A stretch of 33,839 nucleotides of DNA from Candidatus Saccharimonadota bacterium (GCA_017455145.1 JAFTBP010000011.1:1-33839); one strand, 5' to 3'; positions 7,671 to 16,481 are shown, counted from the first letter of the stretch. Numbers and translations: made by a program. The notes: generated from the sequence alone by a model not told the origin.

Positions 7671-9017
7671 CTAAGCTAAATATTGCCAGATTGGTCCGAT
7701 GTTAGTGTCTAGGACAGTGATATTTTTGTCTGCTAGTTCGTCACGCAGGCGGTCAGAAACGGCAAAATCTTTGGTAGCTCTAGCATCTTCGCGGGCTTTG
7801 ATTTTTTCAAGAATATCTGAGGAGACCTTTGGAGTTGTAGCGATAAGGTCTAGGCCAAGAAGCTTGTCAATAAATTCCCAATCTTCTAGGCTTAATACGG
7901 AGTTGTCAATGTAGGCAAGTAGCTCGGAAGAATTTAGATTATTAGAGACAAGCTCAAGTGCGGTTTCTCTACTAAAAGTAGGCTCTGGAGTAATTTGGTA
8001 GGCATAAGCGATACGATTTCTCCAGTTTAACCTTCTGTTTTTGGCGGAAGTTAGATCCTCAAAACTAAAATTACGGTCTCCGCGGAAATGTCCTTGTAAT
8101 ACCCACATCTTAAAATCTAGTGGCGAGAATCCGCGTTTTTCTAAATCACTTAGAGTGTAAATATTGCCCAGTGATTTGGAAACTTTTTCTCCGTTTATGG
8201 TGATAAAGTTACAGTGAAGCCAAAAATTAGCCATTTTTTTGCCATAGGCCGCTTCAGTTTGGGCGATTTCGTTGGTGTGATGAACTGGAATATGGTCTAT
8301 GCCACCGGTATGGATATCAATAGTTTCGCCAAGCTCAGTATGAATAATGGTAGAACATTCAAGATGCCAACCCGGATAGCCGGGGCGGCCCTCAAAATCC
8401 CATTGCATTGCGTGGTCTTCTCCGGGGCGGACGAATTTCCAGATAGCAAAATCAGAAGCGTTTTTCTTTTCACTGCTAAATTCTACGCGGGCGCCAGCTT
8501 TTAATTTTTCTAGGTCTAATCTGGCAAAATCGGCGTAGTGTTCAAACTTGCTGGTGTCAAAATATATACCATCGCCTGTAGTATAAGTGTAGCCTTTGTC
8601 CATCAAAGTTCGTACGAGCTCTAAATCTTCATCAATGTAATCGGTGGCGCGAGCGATTTTGGTGGGCTCACTCAAATTTAGCGCGTAGAAATCTTTGAGA
8701 AATGCGTCAATATATTTGTCGGCGATTTGCCAGACGGTCTTACCCTCTTTTTTAGCGCCTTTTTCTAGTTTGTCTTCGCCGTCGTCTGCGTCGGACGATA
8801 AATGTCCTACATCTGTTAGATTGAGTACGCGATTGACATTATAGCCATTTAAGGTGAGGGTACGAACGAGCAAATCCCAATAAATGTAGGAAGAAAAATT
8901 GCCAATATGAGCATAACTATAAACGGTCGGTCCACAGGTGTAGATTTTAACGTTTTTGGGGTCTAGAGGCACAAAATCTTCTACGGATTTGCTAAGCTGG
9001 TTATAGAGTTTAAGCAT
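7671..9017 (-). CDS. cysS: Cysteinyl-tRNA synthetase
   Basis: 448 residues. It is a class I synthetase that charges tRNA-Cys. CGPTVYSYAHIGNF carries the HIGH motif and the first zinc Cys, WHLECST the second zinc Cys, HHTNEIAQTEA the His/Glu ligands, and GEKVSKSLGN the KMSKS loop. The C-terminal anticodon-binding region is somewhat short. The ATG at 9017 is preferred because the homologous N-terminus begins MLKLYN and a GAGGAAG ribosome binding site lies just upstream. It overlaps the end of the DHH gene by 8 bases, so translation is coupled. Unlike DnaX and RecR here, its zinc site is intact. Confidence 0.96.
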   Translation of the reverse strand: MLKLYNQLSKSVEDFVPLDPKNVKIYTCGPTVYSYAHIGNFSSYIYWDLLVRTLTLNGYNVNRVLNLTDVGHLSSDADDGEDKLEKGAKKEGKTVWQIADKYIDAFLKDFYALNLSEPTKIARATDYIDEDLELVRTLMDKGYTYTTGDGIYFDTSKFEHYADFARLDLEKLKAGARVEFSSEKKNASDFAIWKFVRPGEDHAMQWDFEGRPGYPGWHLECSTIIHTELGETIDIHTGGIDHIPVHHTNEIAQTEAAYGKKMANFWLHCNFITINGEKVSKSLGNIYTLSDLEKRGFSPLDFKMWVLQGHFRGDRNFSFEDLTSAKNRRLNWRNRIAYAYQITPEPTFSRETALELVSNNLNSSELLAYIDNSVLSLEDWEFIDKLLGLDLIATTPKVSSDILEKIKAREDARATKDFAVSDRLRDELADKNITVLDTNIGPIWQYLA

Positions 9018-10038
9018 TGTTTTCTTCCTCGGCTTTAACCTTAGTGATAGCATTAATGAGCTCGTGGACAGTGTCTTCGTAGCTTAAATCATAGGTTCTA
9101 AATCCGGCAGCATACGGATGCCCGCCACCGCCAAAATATTCGGCGATTTTGTCGCAATAAGAGCGGTTAGAGCGGAGTTTGCCAGTAACTTTACCGTCTG
9201 GGTAAGTTTTGATGGCGGCGGCGATCTCTACGCCTTCTACCATTCTAAGTTCTTCTAGGATTAGGACGTTAGGGTTGTATTCGTCGGAATAATTTTGGAT
9301 ATCGTCCCAAGGAATATGAACGGTGGCGAGTTTGCCGTCTAGGTAATATTCAACACGCTTAATGAGATCTGCTTTAAAATCTAAGATGCGCGGAGATTTC
9401 TTGGAAAATTCGCGACGCTTTTCATCAAGAGCGGAAACGTAAAGGCCGTGACGGACGAGGTCTGCGACGACTTCAAAAGTATCGGCAGTAACGGCAGGAG
9501 AAACTAGCCCTAAGGTATCAGAAACGATTCCGTAGTAGAGGTATTCGCAGGCTTTAGACTCTCTAACCTGGTCGGCTTCGTCTTTTAGTTTGTCAAAGTC
9601 TTTAGACAATAGACCTTGTTCCTTTGCGATTTTGTAAATTAAATCACAGCAGGCTGGAAGGGTTTGGATTAAACCTTGGTGTGCAAAGGATAAATCGTCT
9701 TCGGTTTCGTGATGGTCTAGAATGAAAACCGGTGCGTGGTAGAGAGCATCTCTAATGGCAGGGTTTTCTAGTAATTTAGAAAGTAGAACTTCGGCGCAGG
9801 TATCAACAATGATGTAGCCATCAGCATCGGTTGGGAATTCGGAAGTGACGCGAGACCAATCGTCAAAATAGCGGAGATATTTAGGAATATCTACGGGACA
9901 GTAAAGGGCGATTTGTTTGCCGACTAGTAAGTAATCTAGCGCAAGTGCAGAGCCCAAAGAATCGCCATCAGGGTTTTCGGCTTGAATAATACAGAGGCGA
10001 GTTTTGCCTTCAATAAAATCAGTGAATGACTTATACAT
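9010..10038 (-). CDS. DHH/DHHA1 phosphoesterase (NrnA-like nanoRNase/pAp phosphatase)
   Basis: 342 residues. The DHH domain has the Asp motif ENPDGDSLGSA (residues 21-31), VDTC (D79) and LDHHE (residues 108-110). The C-terminal DHHA1 domain shows GGGGHPYAAGF. Members hydrolyse short RNA or DNA oligonucleotides, 3',5'-pAp or cyclic dinucleotides with manganese. One oddity is that the His usually found two residues before NPDGD is Ala (residue 20), which could alter the metal site or specificity. The start ATG lies 8 bases after a TATAAT, so the mRNA may be leaderless. It is first in a two-gene run with cysS. Confidence 0.85.
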   Translation of the reverse strand: MYKSFTDFIEGKTRLCIIQAENPDGDSLGSALALDYLLVGKQIALYCPVDIPKYLRYFDDWSRVTSEFPTDADGYIIVDTCAEVLLSKLLENPAIRDALYHAPVFILDHHETEDDLSFAHQGLIQTLPACCDLIYKIAKEQGLLSKDFDKLKDEADQVRESKACEYLYYGIVSDTLGLVSPAVTADTFEVVADLVRHGLYVSALDEKRREFSKKSPRILDFKADLIKRVEYYLDGKLATVHIPWDDIQNYSDEYNPNVLILEELRMVEGVEIAAAIKTYPDGKVTGKLRSNRSYCDKIAEYFGGGGHPYAAGFRTYDLSYEDTVHELINAITKVKAEEENNA

Positions 10039-10046
10039 ATACAGGT

Positions 10047-10055
10047 ATTATAGCA
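10047..10055 (-). promoter_or_regulatory. Extended -10 promoter of the DHH gene
   Basis: Minus-strand TGCTATAAT (TATAAT at 10052-10047) ends 8 bases before the ATG at 10038. Confidence 0.65.
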
Positions 10056-10127
10056 CAAGTTGGCCACTCACATAAGGCTCGTGCGACCGCTCACGGCCGC
10101 TTGGCCAGGCATATGTCGCAACGATCC
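10056..10127 (-). other. GC-rich structured gap between rmuC and the DHH gene
   Basis: This gap is visibly richer in G and C than its neighbours. It contains a 6-pair inverted repeat (TGCGAC at 10082-10087 with GTCGCA at 10115-10120) enclosing a nested GGCC-GCTT-GGCC hairpin (10095-10106). There is no T-run, so it is not a standard terminator. It could be a processed rmuC 3' end, a small RNA or an insertion scar; function unknown. Confidence 0.35.
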
Positions 10128-11294
10128 TTACGTTTCGTGTCCAACTTTCCCAATCAGCTTGATTGAGTCGGATTCGGGGAGGGCTTCAACATTTTTGAGT
10201 TTGCGCTCAATTTGGCGAGAAGTGGTAGCAGCGGATTCAATTTTGTTGGCGCTTTCCATAAGTTTTTTGTGGGTAGCGTCTAGAAGGTCGCCGAATTTGC
10301 CGAATTGGCTCTTAACGGCGCCAAGAACCTGCCAGACTTCGCTGGAACGTTTCTCAATGGCGACGGATTTGAAGCCCATAAGTAAGCCATTTAGTGCAAC
10401 CGGGAGTGTGGATGGGCTAGTAATGCTGACGTGGTGTTTTTGCCTAATTTCATCAGAGAGGCCCGGAATGCGCAAAATTTCGGCATAAAGGCTTTCTGTT
10501 GGGACGAACATAATGCCAAAATCAGTAGTGGCAGGAGGATCCAAGTATTTAGTGCTGATTTTTTTGGCTTGTTCTTTGACGTCGGTGGCAAGGGCTTTGG
10601 AAAAGCGTTCAATATCAGTTTTGTCGCCGTTGTCGTAGGCGGCGATTAATCTAGAGTAGTTTTCTACTGGGAATTTGGAGTCAATTGGGAGATAAATAGT
10701 AGAATCTTCGTCTTTACCGGGCATCTTGATAGCAAACTCAACGCGGTCCGCACTTCCCTTTTTAGTGGCGATATTTTCTTCGTATTGGGAATTGTTTAAA
10801 ATGTCAGAGATAATTGAGCCAAGTTGGACTTCGCCATAAATACCACGAGTTTTGACGCCTTCCATAACTTTTTTGAGGTCGCCAACGCCGGTGGCGAGGT
10901 TCTTCATTTCGCCGAGACCTTGATAGACTTGAGTAAGCTGAGTAGAAATGCTTTTGAAACTTTCATTAAAGCGTTTTTCTACGGACGCTTTCAACTTTTC
11001 ATCAACGGTTTCGCGCATTTCCTCAAGTTTTTTAGTGTTTTCGTCTTGCAAAGTTTTAACTCTGGTATCAACGGTCTTTTGAATGATTTGGAAATTATCA
11101 GAGAGTTCTTTTCTGTTCTCGCGGAATTCGTTAGAAATCTTAGGGGTAAGCTTGTCTAGCTCGGACTCTATGCGAATTAGACGTTCGGAGAGCTCGCGAG
11201 GCATTTCTGGCTCGGTTTTCCCTGATTTCTTAGCAATTAGAAAAATAACTAAAATAATATTTATAACACCTAAAATAATCAAAAATATATCCAT
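10128..11294 (-). CDS. rmuC: RmuC family DNA recombination protein
   Basis: 388 residues. An N-terminal transmembrane helix (about residues 2-20) is followed by a long coiled coil (about 35-135). The PD-(D/E)XK-type RmuC core starts at GVKTRGIYGEVQLGSII and includes YLPIDSKFPVENY and IMFVPTESLYAE. E. coli RmuC limits inversions at short inverted repeats; biochemical activity is inferred from the fold. It starts with ATG 6 bases after TATAAT, so a leaderless mRNA is expected, and it is separated from recR by only 19 bases. Confidence 0.93.
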   Translation of the reverse strand: MDIFLIILGVINIILVIFLIAKKSGKTEPEMPRELSERLIRIESELDKLTPKISNEFRENRKELSDNFQIIQKTVDTRVKTLQDENTKKLEEMRETVDEKLKASVEKRFNESFKSISTQLTQVYQGLGEMKNLATGVGDLKKVMEGVKTRGIYGEVQLGSIISDILNNSQYEENIATKKGSADRVEFAIKMPGKDEDSTIYLPIDSKFPVENYSRLIAAYDNGDKTDIERFSKALATDVKEQAKKISTKYLDPPATTDFGIMFVPTESLYAEILRIPGLSDEIRQKHHVSITSPSTLPVALNGLLMGFKSVAIEKRSSEVWQVLGAVKSQFGKFGDLLDATHKKLMESANKIESAATTSRQIERKLKNVEALPESDSIKLIGKVGHET

Positions 11295-11300
11295 AAGAGA

Positions 11301-11309
11301 ATTATACCA
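11301..11309 (-). promoter_or_regulatory. Extended -10 promoter of rmuC
   Basis: Minus-strand TGGTATAAT (TATAAT at 11306-11301), then exactly 6 bases and the ATG at 11294. It sits in the 19-base gap after recR. Confidence 0.65.
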
Positions 11310-11313
11310 CTAA

Positions 11314-11919
11314 TTAAAGTTTAGTGCGGTTTTCTAGGGCGGCAGAAAGGGTGATTTGGTCAGCATATGATAAATCAACACCCAGAGGCAGACCACGAGC
11401 TAGGCGAGTAATTTTGAGGTCTGGATATTTTTCTCCTAAGAGTTTTTGGAGTAAGAGTGCGGTGGATTCCCCTTCAATGGATGGATTAGTAGCAATAATA
11501 ACTTCTAAAACTCCGTCTTTTTCTACGCGTGATATTAATTCTTTAATATGGAGTTTGTCTGGAGTAATGCCATCTATTGGAGATACTGCTCCGCCGAGGA
11601 CGTGGTAAGTACCTTTATAGGCGTGGGTGTTTTCAATGGCGTAGATATCTAGGGGTTCTTCTACTACAAGTACGGTGGTTTTGTCGCGAGCAGGATTATC
11701 ATATAGTGGCGAGATATTTTCGGAGGCGTCAATTAATGCAAAAGTAACAGGGCAAGATTTAACCCCGCTGTGAAGATTTTTAAGAGAGGATGCGATATTA
11801 TCACAGAGCTTTGGACTAGATCGGAAAAGGAAGTAGGCATAGCGCTCTGCTGAGCGCGGACCTACTCCTGGAAGCGTACCCAAAGCTTCAATCGCTTGTT
11901 CTAGCGCGCTGGGCAACAT
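11314..11919 (-). CDS. recR: Recombination protein RecR
   Basis: 201 residues, the normal length. RecR acts with RecO/RecF to load RecA at single-strand gaps. The helix-hairpin-helix LPGVGPRSAERYA (residues 16-28) and the Toprim domain (VVEEPLDIYAIE, then GGAVSPIDGI and TNPSIEGESTA) are clear. The family's four-Cys zinc finger is degenerate: the segment at residues 53-80 keeps only C56, and the other three Cys are replaced in CPVTFALIDASENISPLYD. Its start lies one base from the ybaB stop, the classic ybaB-recR pairing. Confidence 0.95.
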   Translation of the reverse strand: MLPSALEQAIEALGTLPGVGPRSAERYAYFLFRSSPKLCDNIASSLKNLHSGVKSCPVTFALIDASENISPLYDNPARDKTTVLVVEEPLDIYAIENTHAYKGTYHVLGGAVSPIDGITPDKLHIKELISRVEKDGVLEVIIATNPSIEGESTALLLQKLLGEKYPDLKITRLARGLPLGVDLSYADQITLSAALENRTKL

Positions 11920-11920
11920 T

Positions 11921-12223
11921 TTATGCGCCTAGGCCAAGATTTCCGAGAGCACCCATAAGAGGCTTCATTTTGTCGGTGGCGATTTCTTGAGCTTTGGCAT
12001 AGCCGTCGCGGAAACAGTTTTCAATCCAGCGTTCTAGTTCGTGGATGTCGTCAAGATCAACTTTTTCTGGATCAATGGTGACTTTCTTTACCTTAAGTTC
12101 GGCAGTAATCTGAACAACTACGGCACCATCGCCAGCTTCTACTTCTACGATTTCATTCTTTAGTTCTTTTTGTGCTTTGCGCAACTGGTTCAGCATTTTC
12201 ATCTGATCAAAGGTTTGACCCAT
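11921..12223 (-). CDS. YbaB/EbfC family nucleoid-associated protein
   Basis: 100 residues, the normal size. The family forms tweezer-like dimers that bind DNA. MKMLNQLRKAQKELKNE (residues 8-24) is the N-terminal helix, followed by a central beta sheet with VVVQITAELKVKKVTIDPE and a C-terminal helix ending MGALGNLGLGA. It sits directly before recR as in many bacteria. The AGGAG ribosome binding site lies at the end of the preceding membrane protein gene. Confidence 0.9.
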   Translation of the reverse strand: MGQTFDQMKMLNQLRKAQKELKNEIVEVEAGDGAVVVQITAELKVKKVTIDPEKVDLDDIHELERWIENCFRDGYAKAQEIATDKMKPLMGALGNLGLGA

Positions 12224-12234
12224 AACAAATACTC

Positions 12235-13689
12235 CTAATTATCTTCGTATAGATATATTCTATCAGAATTTAGGGATTTTGACGAGGTGATAATGCGAGA
12301 AAGGTCATATGGAAGTTTGGCTGGCCAGAGACCAAGAGTAGCAATACGCGGAATATCGTCTTTGTCTTTGGTAGATGGGGTATTGCTTGTAACTTTATAC
12401 AATCCCTTTTCTTCTAGAATGTGGTAGAAATCGTAATTGAGCGTGCCGGCTGGAATGAGAATGGTAGAGCCCTTTTCAACGTGCTTATAAATAAGAGTAA
12501 GGTCGTTTTGGTATTGGTTGGCGACGATTGGGTTATAGCTATAGCCAAAGATATAGTGAGCGAGGCTTGAGATAATCATAATGCCAAGGAAAGTAGAGAT
12601 AGGAATAAGTCCGAAAACACGAGCGTAAGGGTTCTCTGGAAAGAGGCCATACCATTTCTCTAGAATGTAACGGATACCGTGGGCGGTTAGAATGGCGAAC
12701 GGCAAGATAATAAGAACGGCACAGTCAGGATTGAATCCGGAAATAATAGCGGTGAAGATAAGGAAGATAGAAGCAATAGAGTTGCGTGAAGCAAAGAAGC
12801 CTTTGGTGGTGGAAATGAGGCCAGTAATAGCGAGTGTGAGAGAAGCCATACCAATCATAGGAGCAAGGAAGACGGACTCAATGTTACCACTCCAAGAGAA
12901 GAAGGCTAGGAGAGCGTTTTTGATGTTTTCTAGGAATGTACCCCAGTTGAAATCTTTCATAAAGAAGAGCGAAGTTATAGTAGATGGGTATTTGATTAGT
13001 TCATAGCCCATAATACCGATGACGCCAAGCACAATGAGCCCAATCAAAATGGTTGGAATTTTAGGTAAGGATTTTACCATAAAACGAAGATGTGGATGGA
13101 CGATAGCATAAAATAGAGAGAAAATCGCAAAATAGCCCATATATGGGGTAAAGAGCGAGAAAAGCATAAAGATAGCAAAGAAGAAAGTATAGACAGCTTT
13201 TTCTAGTTTCTTGCCGTTAATTTTAGAACCAAGCCAGAGCAAAAGTGTAGGCCAGAAAACCAACATAATAAGTGGGGTGCCGTTTCCAGCGAGGAACAAA
13301 AATGGCGCCGATAAAACTGTAAGAATGGAGGCGATAATGGCGACATTGTTTTTGAACCAGCGGTTTAAGAGAAGAATGAGAATAACGCCGAGTAAGAATC
13401 CAATAATCATACTTGGAAGTTTGATAATGTAGACGTTAAAGCCTAAGAATTTAATACAGGCTTTTTGGAGGGCGTGATAAGGAAGATCTACAATGTTGCC
13501 AGACATAACGGTTTCTAGACTGAGACTATTAGAAGTGACGGTAGAGTTCATCTCGGCTTCAGACAAGCCACCTGGAGATAGCATTGGAATTAGGAAAATC
13601 AGAGCTATGAACAACAAAAATAAGATAAAATAACCGATTACAAATCTGTGTCTATACAGAAAAAGTCTGGAAATTGTAATTTTCTTCAC
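12235..13689 (-). CDS. Polytopic membrane protein, GT-C (family 39-like) glycosyltransferase candidate
   Basis: 484 residues with about ten to twelve transmembrane helices. The first outer loop after helix 1 contains GGLSEAEMN, resembling the acidic D/E loop of GT-C mannosyltransferases and ArnT. It is followed by LPYHALQKACIKFLGFNVY, like the conserved helix pair of that family. A C-terminal outer domain of about 90 residues follows the last helix. Such enzymes move sugars from lipid carriers on the outer membrane face. The match is by layout more than by invariant residues. The start is GTG, 6 bases after TATACT, so leaderless. Confidence 0.55.
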   Translation of the reverse strand: MKKITISRLFLYRHRFVIGYFILFLLFIALIFLIPMLSPGGLSEAEMNSTVTSNSLSLETVMSGNIVDLPYHALQKACIKFLGFNVYIIKLPSMIIGFLLGVILILLLNRWFKNNVAIIASILTVLSAPFLFLAGNGTPLIMLVFWPTLLLWLGSKINGKKLEKAVYTFFFAIFMLFSLFTPYMGYFAIFSLFYAIVHPHLRFMVKSLPKIPTILIGLIVLGVIGIMGYELIKYPSTITSLFFMKDFNWGTFLENIKNALLAFFSWSGNIESVFLAPMIGMASLTLAITGLISTTKGFFASRNSIASIFLIFTAIISGFNPDCAVLIILPFAILTAHGIRYILEKWYGLFPENPYARVFGLIPISTFLGIMIISSLAHYIFGYSYNPIVANQYQNDLTLIYKHVEKGSTILIPAGTLNYDFYHILEEKGLYKVTSNTPSTKDKDDIPRIATLGLWPAKLPYDLSRIITSSKSLNSDRIYLYEDN

Positions 13690-13695
13690 ATAACC

Positions 13696-13704
13696 AGTAT
13701 ATCA
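13696..13704 (-). promoter_or_regulatory. Extended -10 promoter of the GT-C-like gene
   Basis: Minus-strand TGATATACT (TATACT at 13701-13696), then 6 bases and GTG at 13689. It sits right beside the dnaB stop. Confidence 0.5.
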
Positions 13705-13705
13705 T

Positions 13706-15070
13706 TTATTCGTGGTTTTTATCAAGTGACAAAAAGCGGACGTGGTCGGCATCAAAGTAGAGTTCTACTTTACCGACGGAGCCATGGCGGTGTTTTTGGA
13801 TTAACAACTCGGTAATATTGGTTGGCTCATAACCCTCTTCGTTCATATGGTAGTAGTCGACGCGGTGGAGCATCATGACAAGGTCGGCGTCCTGCTCAAT
13901 AGAGCCGGATTCACGAAGGTCGGACAAAACTGGGCGGGGATCGTCACGACCGGTAACGTTACGAGAAAGCTGAGCCAAAGCAACAACTGGAACTTCTAGT
14001 TCGCGGGCGAGCTGTTTAAGCCCGCGAGAAATCTCAGTAACCTCTTGGACGCGATTGCCAGCGTAGCGATCTGAGCCGGAAATAAGCTGTAAGTAGTCAA
14101 TAATAACCATACCAATATTATGATCGTGAGCGGCGCGACGAGCCTTGTTTCTAAGCTCCAAAACGGTCATACTACTAGTATCGTCAATATAAAGTGGGAT
14201 TTCGCCCATTTCTCCTAGCGCGTCGCCAATGCGTGAAAAATCGTCTCCAGTAATGTTACCAGTACGGAGTTTCCAGGCGTCAATACCGGAGCCGTCAGAA
14301 ATCATACGGTCTACGATTTCGCCTTTGGCCATCTCCATTGAGAAGAAGAGTACACCACATTTGTTAATAGTGGCAACGTTGGTTGCGAGATTTTGCGCAA
14401 AAGTGGTTTTACCCATAGCAGGACGAGCGCCGAGGATGACGAGGTCGCCTTTTTGCATGCCAGCGGTGATTTTGTCTAGGTCGCGAAAGCCGGTTTTAAG
14501 ACCGCGCAAGGCACCTTTGTTTTGAAATAGATTTTCAATACGGTCATAGGCTTCAACGAGTAGGTCGGCAAGAGCGGTATATTCGGTTTTGATAGTGTTA
14601 TCAGAAACGGCAAAAAGGTCTTTTTCGGCATCTCCTAAGAGGTCGCCGATAGTACTGCCACCATCGTAGGCTTGTTCTACGATTTTTGTACCGGCTTCAA
14701 TTAAACGGCGACGGGTGGCACATTCTTTGATAGTGTCGGCATAAGCAGTCGCGTGAGCAGAAGTTGGGACGAAATTAGTAAGTTCTGTAAGATAGGCTGC
14801 GCCACCGACTGTTTTCAGCTCTTTGGCGCTTCTAAGTTCAGAAGTGAGCGTAATTAAATCAATCGGACGGTGGGTATTGTAGAGCTTGGTCATAGCTTTG
14901 TAGATTTTGCCGTGACGCTCTTCGTAGAAATCCTTGTCGGATACGCGCTCTAGAATATCTGGAAATGAGGTATCAGATAACAAAATAGCGCCGAGTAAAG
15001 ATTTTTCGGCATTAACATCCTGGGGCGGGACATGCGCATCCTGGGAATTTGAGCTAGAATGGGACTCCAT
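13706..15070 (-). CDS. dnaB: Replicative DNA helicase
   Basis: 454 residues. It is the hexameric 5'-3' helicase of the replication fork. The N-terminal domain begins PPQDVNAEKSLLGAILL. The RecA-like core has Walker A GARPAMGKTTFA, Walker B-type IGMVIIDYLQLI, and the late blocks LSDLRESGSIEQDADLVMML and QKHRHGSVGKVELYF. The ATG at 15070 is chosen because a CGGAGG ribosome binding site lies 9 bases upstream. A GTG at 15091 is in frame 5 bases after a -10 box and could give a leaderless form with seven more residues. The gene overlaps the 3' end of dnaX by 17 bases. No intein is seen. Confidence 0.97.
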   Translation of the reverse strand: MESHSSSNSQDAHVPPQDVNAEKSLLGAILLSDTSFPDILERVSDKDFYEERHGKIYKAMTKLYNTHRPIDLITLTSELRSAKELKTVGGAAYLTELTNFVPTSAHATAYADTIKECATRRRLIEAGTKIVEQAYDGGSTIGDLLGDAEKDLFAVSDNTIKTEYTALADLLVEAYDRIENLFQNKGALRGLKTGFRDLDKITAGMQKGDLVILGARPAMGKTTFAQNLATNVATINKCGVLFFSMEMAKGEIVDRMISDGSGIDAWKLRTGNITGDDFSRIGDALGEMGEIPLYIDDTSSMTVLELRNKARRAAHDHNIGMVIIDYLQLISGSDRYAGNRVQEVTEISRGLKQLARELEVPVVALAQLSRNVTGRDDPRPVLSDLRESGSIEQDADLVMMLHRVDYYHMNEEGYEPTNITELLIQKHRHGSVGKVELYFDADHVRFLSLDKNHE

Positions 15071-16448
15071 CTGTTTTAACCTCCGTAACACCTCCCATTA
15101 TATCAGAAATTTTGCTAAACTCGGCAGAAGAATTGGTGAGTTCTGTAGCGTCTCCAATTTCTACGGTGTAGCCGTCTGGCAAGAACTTTTGTAAAACGCG
15201 TTGATTATTGGCGGAATTTAGAATGGTTTTGTGGATTTTGCGCTCAGTGATGATTTTGAGGATGGTGCCATCTAACTTGTAGGTGCATTTTGAAAGAGTG
15301 GAGGCAATAGCAAGGTTGACGTTTTTGACGTTTTCTAGATAAGAATCCCAGTCAAAGGTGGTAGGACGCGTTGGGACAGTCTCTGGAACTGGGGCCTCTG
15401 GAACTGGGGCTGGAGCAGGCTCTTTTTTAGGGATGGCCTTAGCGGGCTTCTCTTGAGCTAAAACAGGTGGTTTTTCGGTTATTTTTGGAGCAATAGGGGT
15501 AGCAACAGGGGTAACAGCAGTATTTTCTAGAAAAGCAAGGAGTAATTTAGCTTCTGAGAAGGGAGTTTTAACCTCTGGGAGTTTAGATAAAAGAGGAAGA
15601 AGCGTAGGTTTTGGGTCTTCAATGATGACAGAAATGAGGTTTTCGGCGACGATTTCTGGTTTAGTCCCGGAATTGATAATAGATTTTAGAAGGTCAGTGA
15701 TTTCGGCAGTGTTTCCCTGCTCATAAGCAGTGAGAAGATGAGTGGTTTGGGACTGTTCTGGGAGACCAAGCGAACGTTCCACCATTTCCCTGGTGATTTC
15801 TTGGTCATCTGTGGCTAGAGTAGACATTTGGTCTAGAAGAGAAATTGAGTCGCGAAAACTGCCTCCACCTCGGGCAACAATAACGGAGAGCGCGTCATCT
15901 GTTATCTTGATTTTCTCTTTTTCTACGATTGATTTTAGATGCCTTTGCATTACGTCTGGAGACGCCAGCTGGAAATTATAAACTTGGGCGCGAGAAGTGA
16001 TGGTTATGGGGACTTTGTAGGCGTCAGTAGTTGCCATAATGAAAATGACGTGAGCAGGGGGCTCTTCAAGGGTTTTGAGGAGCGCGTTAAAGGCGGATTT
16101 ACTGAGCATATGAACTTCGTCAATGATATAGACTTTGTATTTGCCGGTAGAGGGAGCGATAGAGGCTTTTTCTCTTAGTTCCCTGATATTATCTACGCCA
16201 GTGTTTGAAGCGGCATCAATTTCTATAATATCAGTGTAGTTATCTTCGATTTCGTATTTGAATTTGTTAACTTCGTGGGCAAAAATGCGGGCGACGGACG
16301 TCTTACCACAGCCACGAGGGCCCGTAAAGAGGTAGGAATGAGAAAAAGTACCTTTTTTCAAGGCATTTTCTAGGGGGATAGTAACTTGATCCTGGCCAAT
16401 AACATCAGAAATCTTGGTCGGACGATACTTGCGATACAGAGCCTTCAT
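15054..16448 (-). CDS. dnaX: DNA polymerase III subunit gamma/tau
   Basis: 464 residues. It is the clamp-loader ATPase. Walker A is GPRGCGKTS (residues 43-51), Walker B is YIIDEVHMLS and sensor 1 is TITSRAQVYNF. The usual four-Cys zinc module between Walker A and the EIDAASN block is absent and replaced by a short Cys-free linker (about residues 58-75). A Pro/Ala/Lys-rich linker (about residues 315-360) leads to a small C-terminal domain, so a tau-like tail is present but short. The ATG lies 6 bases after TATAAT, giving a leaderless mRNA. The 3' end overlaps dnaB and contains its promoter. Confidence 0.95.
   Translation of the reverse strand: MKALYRKYRPTKISDVIGQDQVTIPLENALKKGTFSHSYLFTGPRGCGKTSVARIFAHEVNKFKYEIEDNYTDIIEIDAASNTGVDNIRELREKASIAPSTGKYKVYIIDEVHMLSKSAFNALLKTLEEPPAHVIFIMATTDAYKVPITITSRAQVYNFQLASPDVMQRHLKSIVEKEKIKITDDALSVIVARGGGSFRDSISLLDQMSTLATDDQEITREMVERSLGLPEQSQTTHLLTAYEQGNTAEITDLLKSIINSGTKPEIVAENLISVIIEDPKPTLLPLLSKLPEVKTPFSEAKLLLAFLENTAVTPVATPIAPKITEKPPVLAQEKPAKAIPKKEPAPAPVPEAPVPETVPTRPTTFDWDSYLENVKNVNLAIASTLSKCTYKLDGTILKIITERKIHKTILNSANNQRVLQKFLPDGYTVEIGDATELTNSSAEFSKISDIMGGVTEVKTDGVPF
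15097..15105 (-). promoter_or_regulatory. Extended -10 promoter of dnaB inside dnaX
   Basis: Minus-strand TGATATAAT (TATAAT at 15102-15097) lies in the last codons of dnaX and could start a separate dnaB transcript. Confidence 0.5.
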
Positions 16449-16454
16449 AGCCCT

Positions 16455-16463
16455 ATTATATCA
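16455..16463 (-). promoter_or_regulatory. Extended -10 promoter of dnaX
   Basis: Minus-strand TGATATAAT (TATAAT at 16460-16455), then 6 bases and the ATG at 16448. Confidence 0.65.
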
Positions 16464-16481
16464 CGAGTTAGTTAGATAGGG

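Noticed and set aside
10060..10488. Plus-strand 142-codon frame over the start of the rmuC end region
   Set aside because: It is mostly antisense to rmuC; no ribosome binding site is seen.
13706..16448. Intein or programmed frameshift in dnaB or dnaX
   Set aside because: DnaB is uninterrupted. In dnaX no slippery A-run beside a hairpin was noticed in the region where the shorter gamma product would be made.
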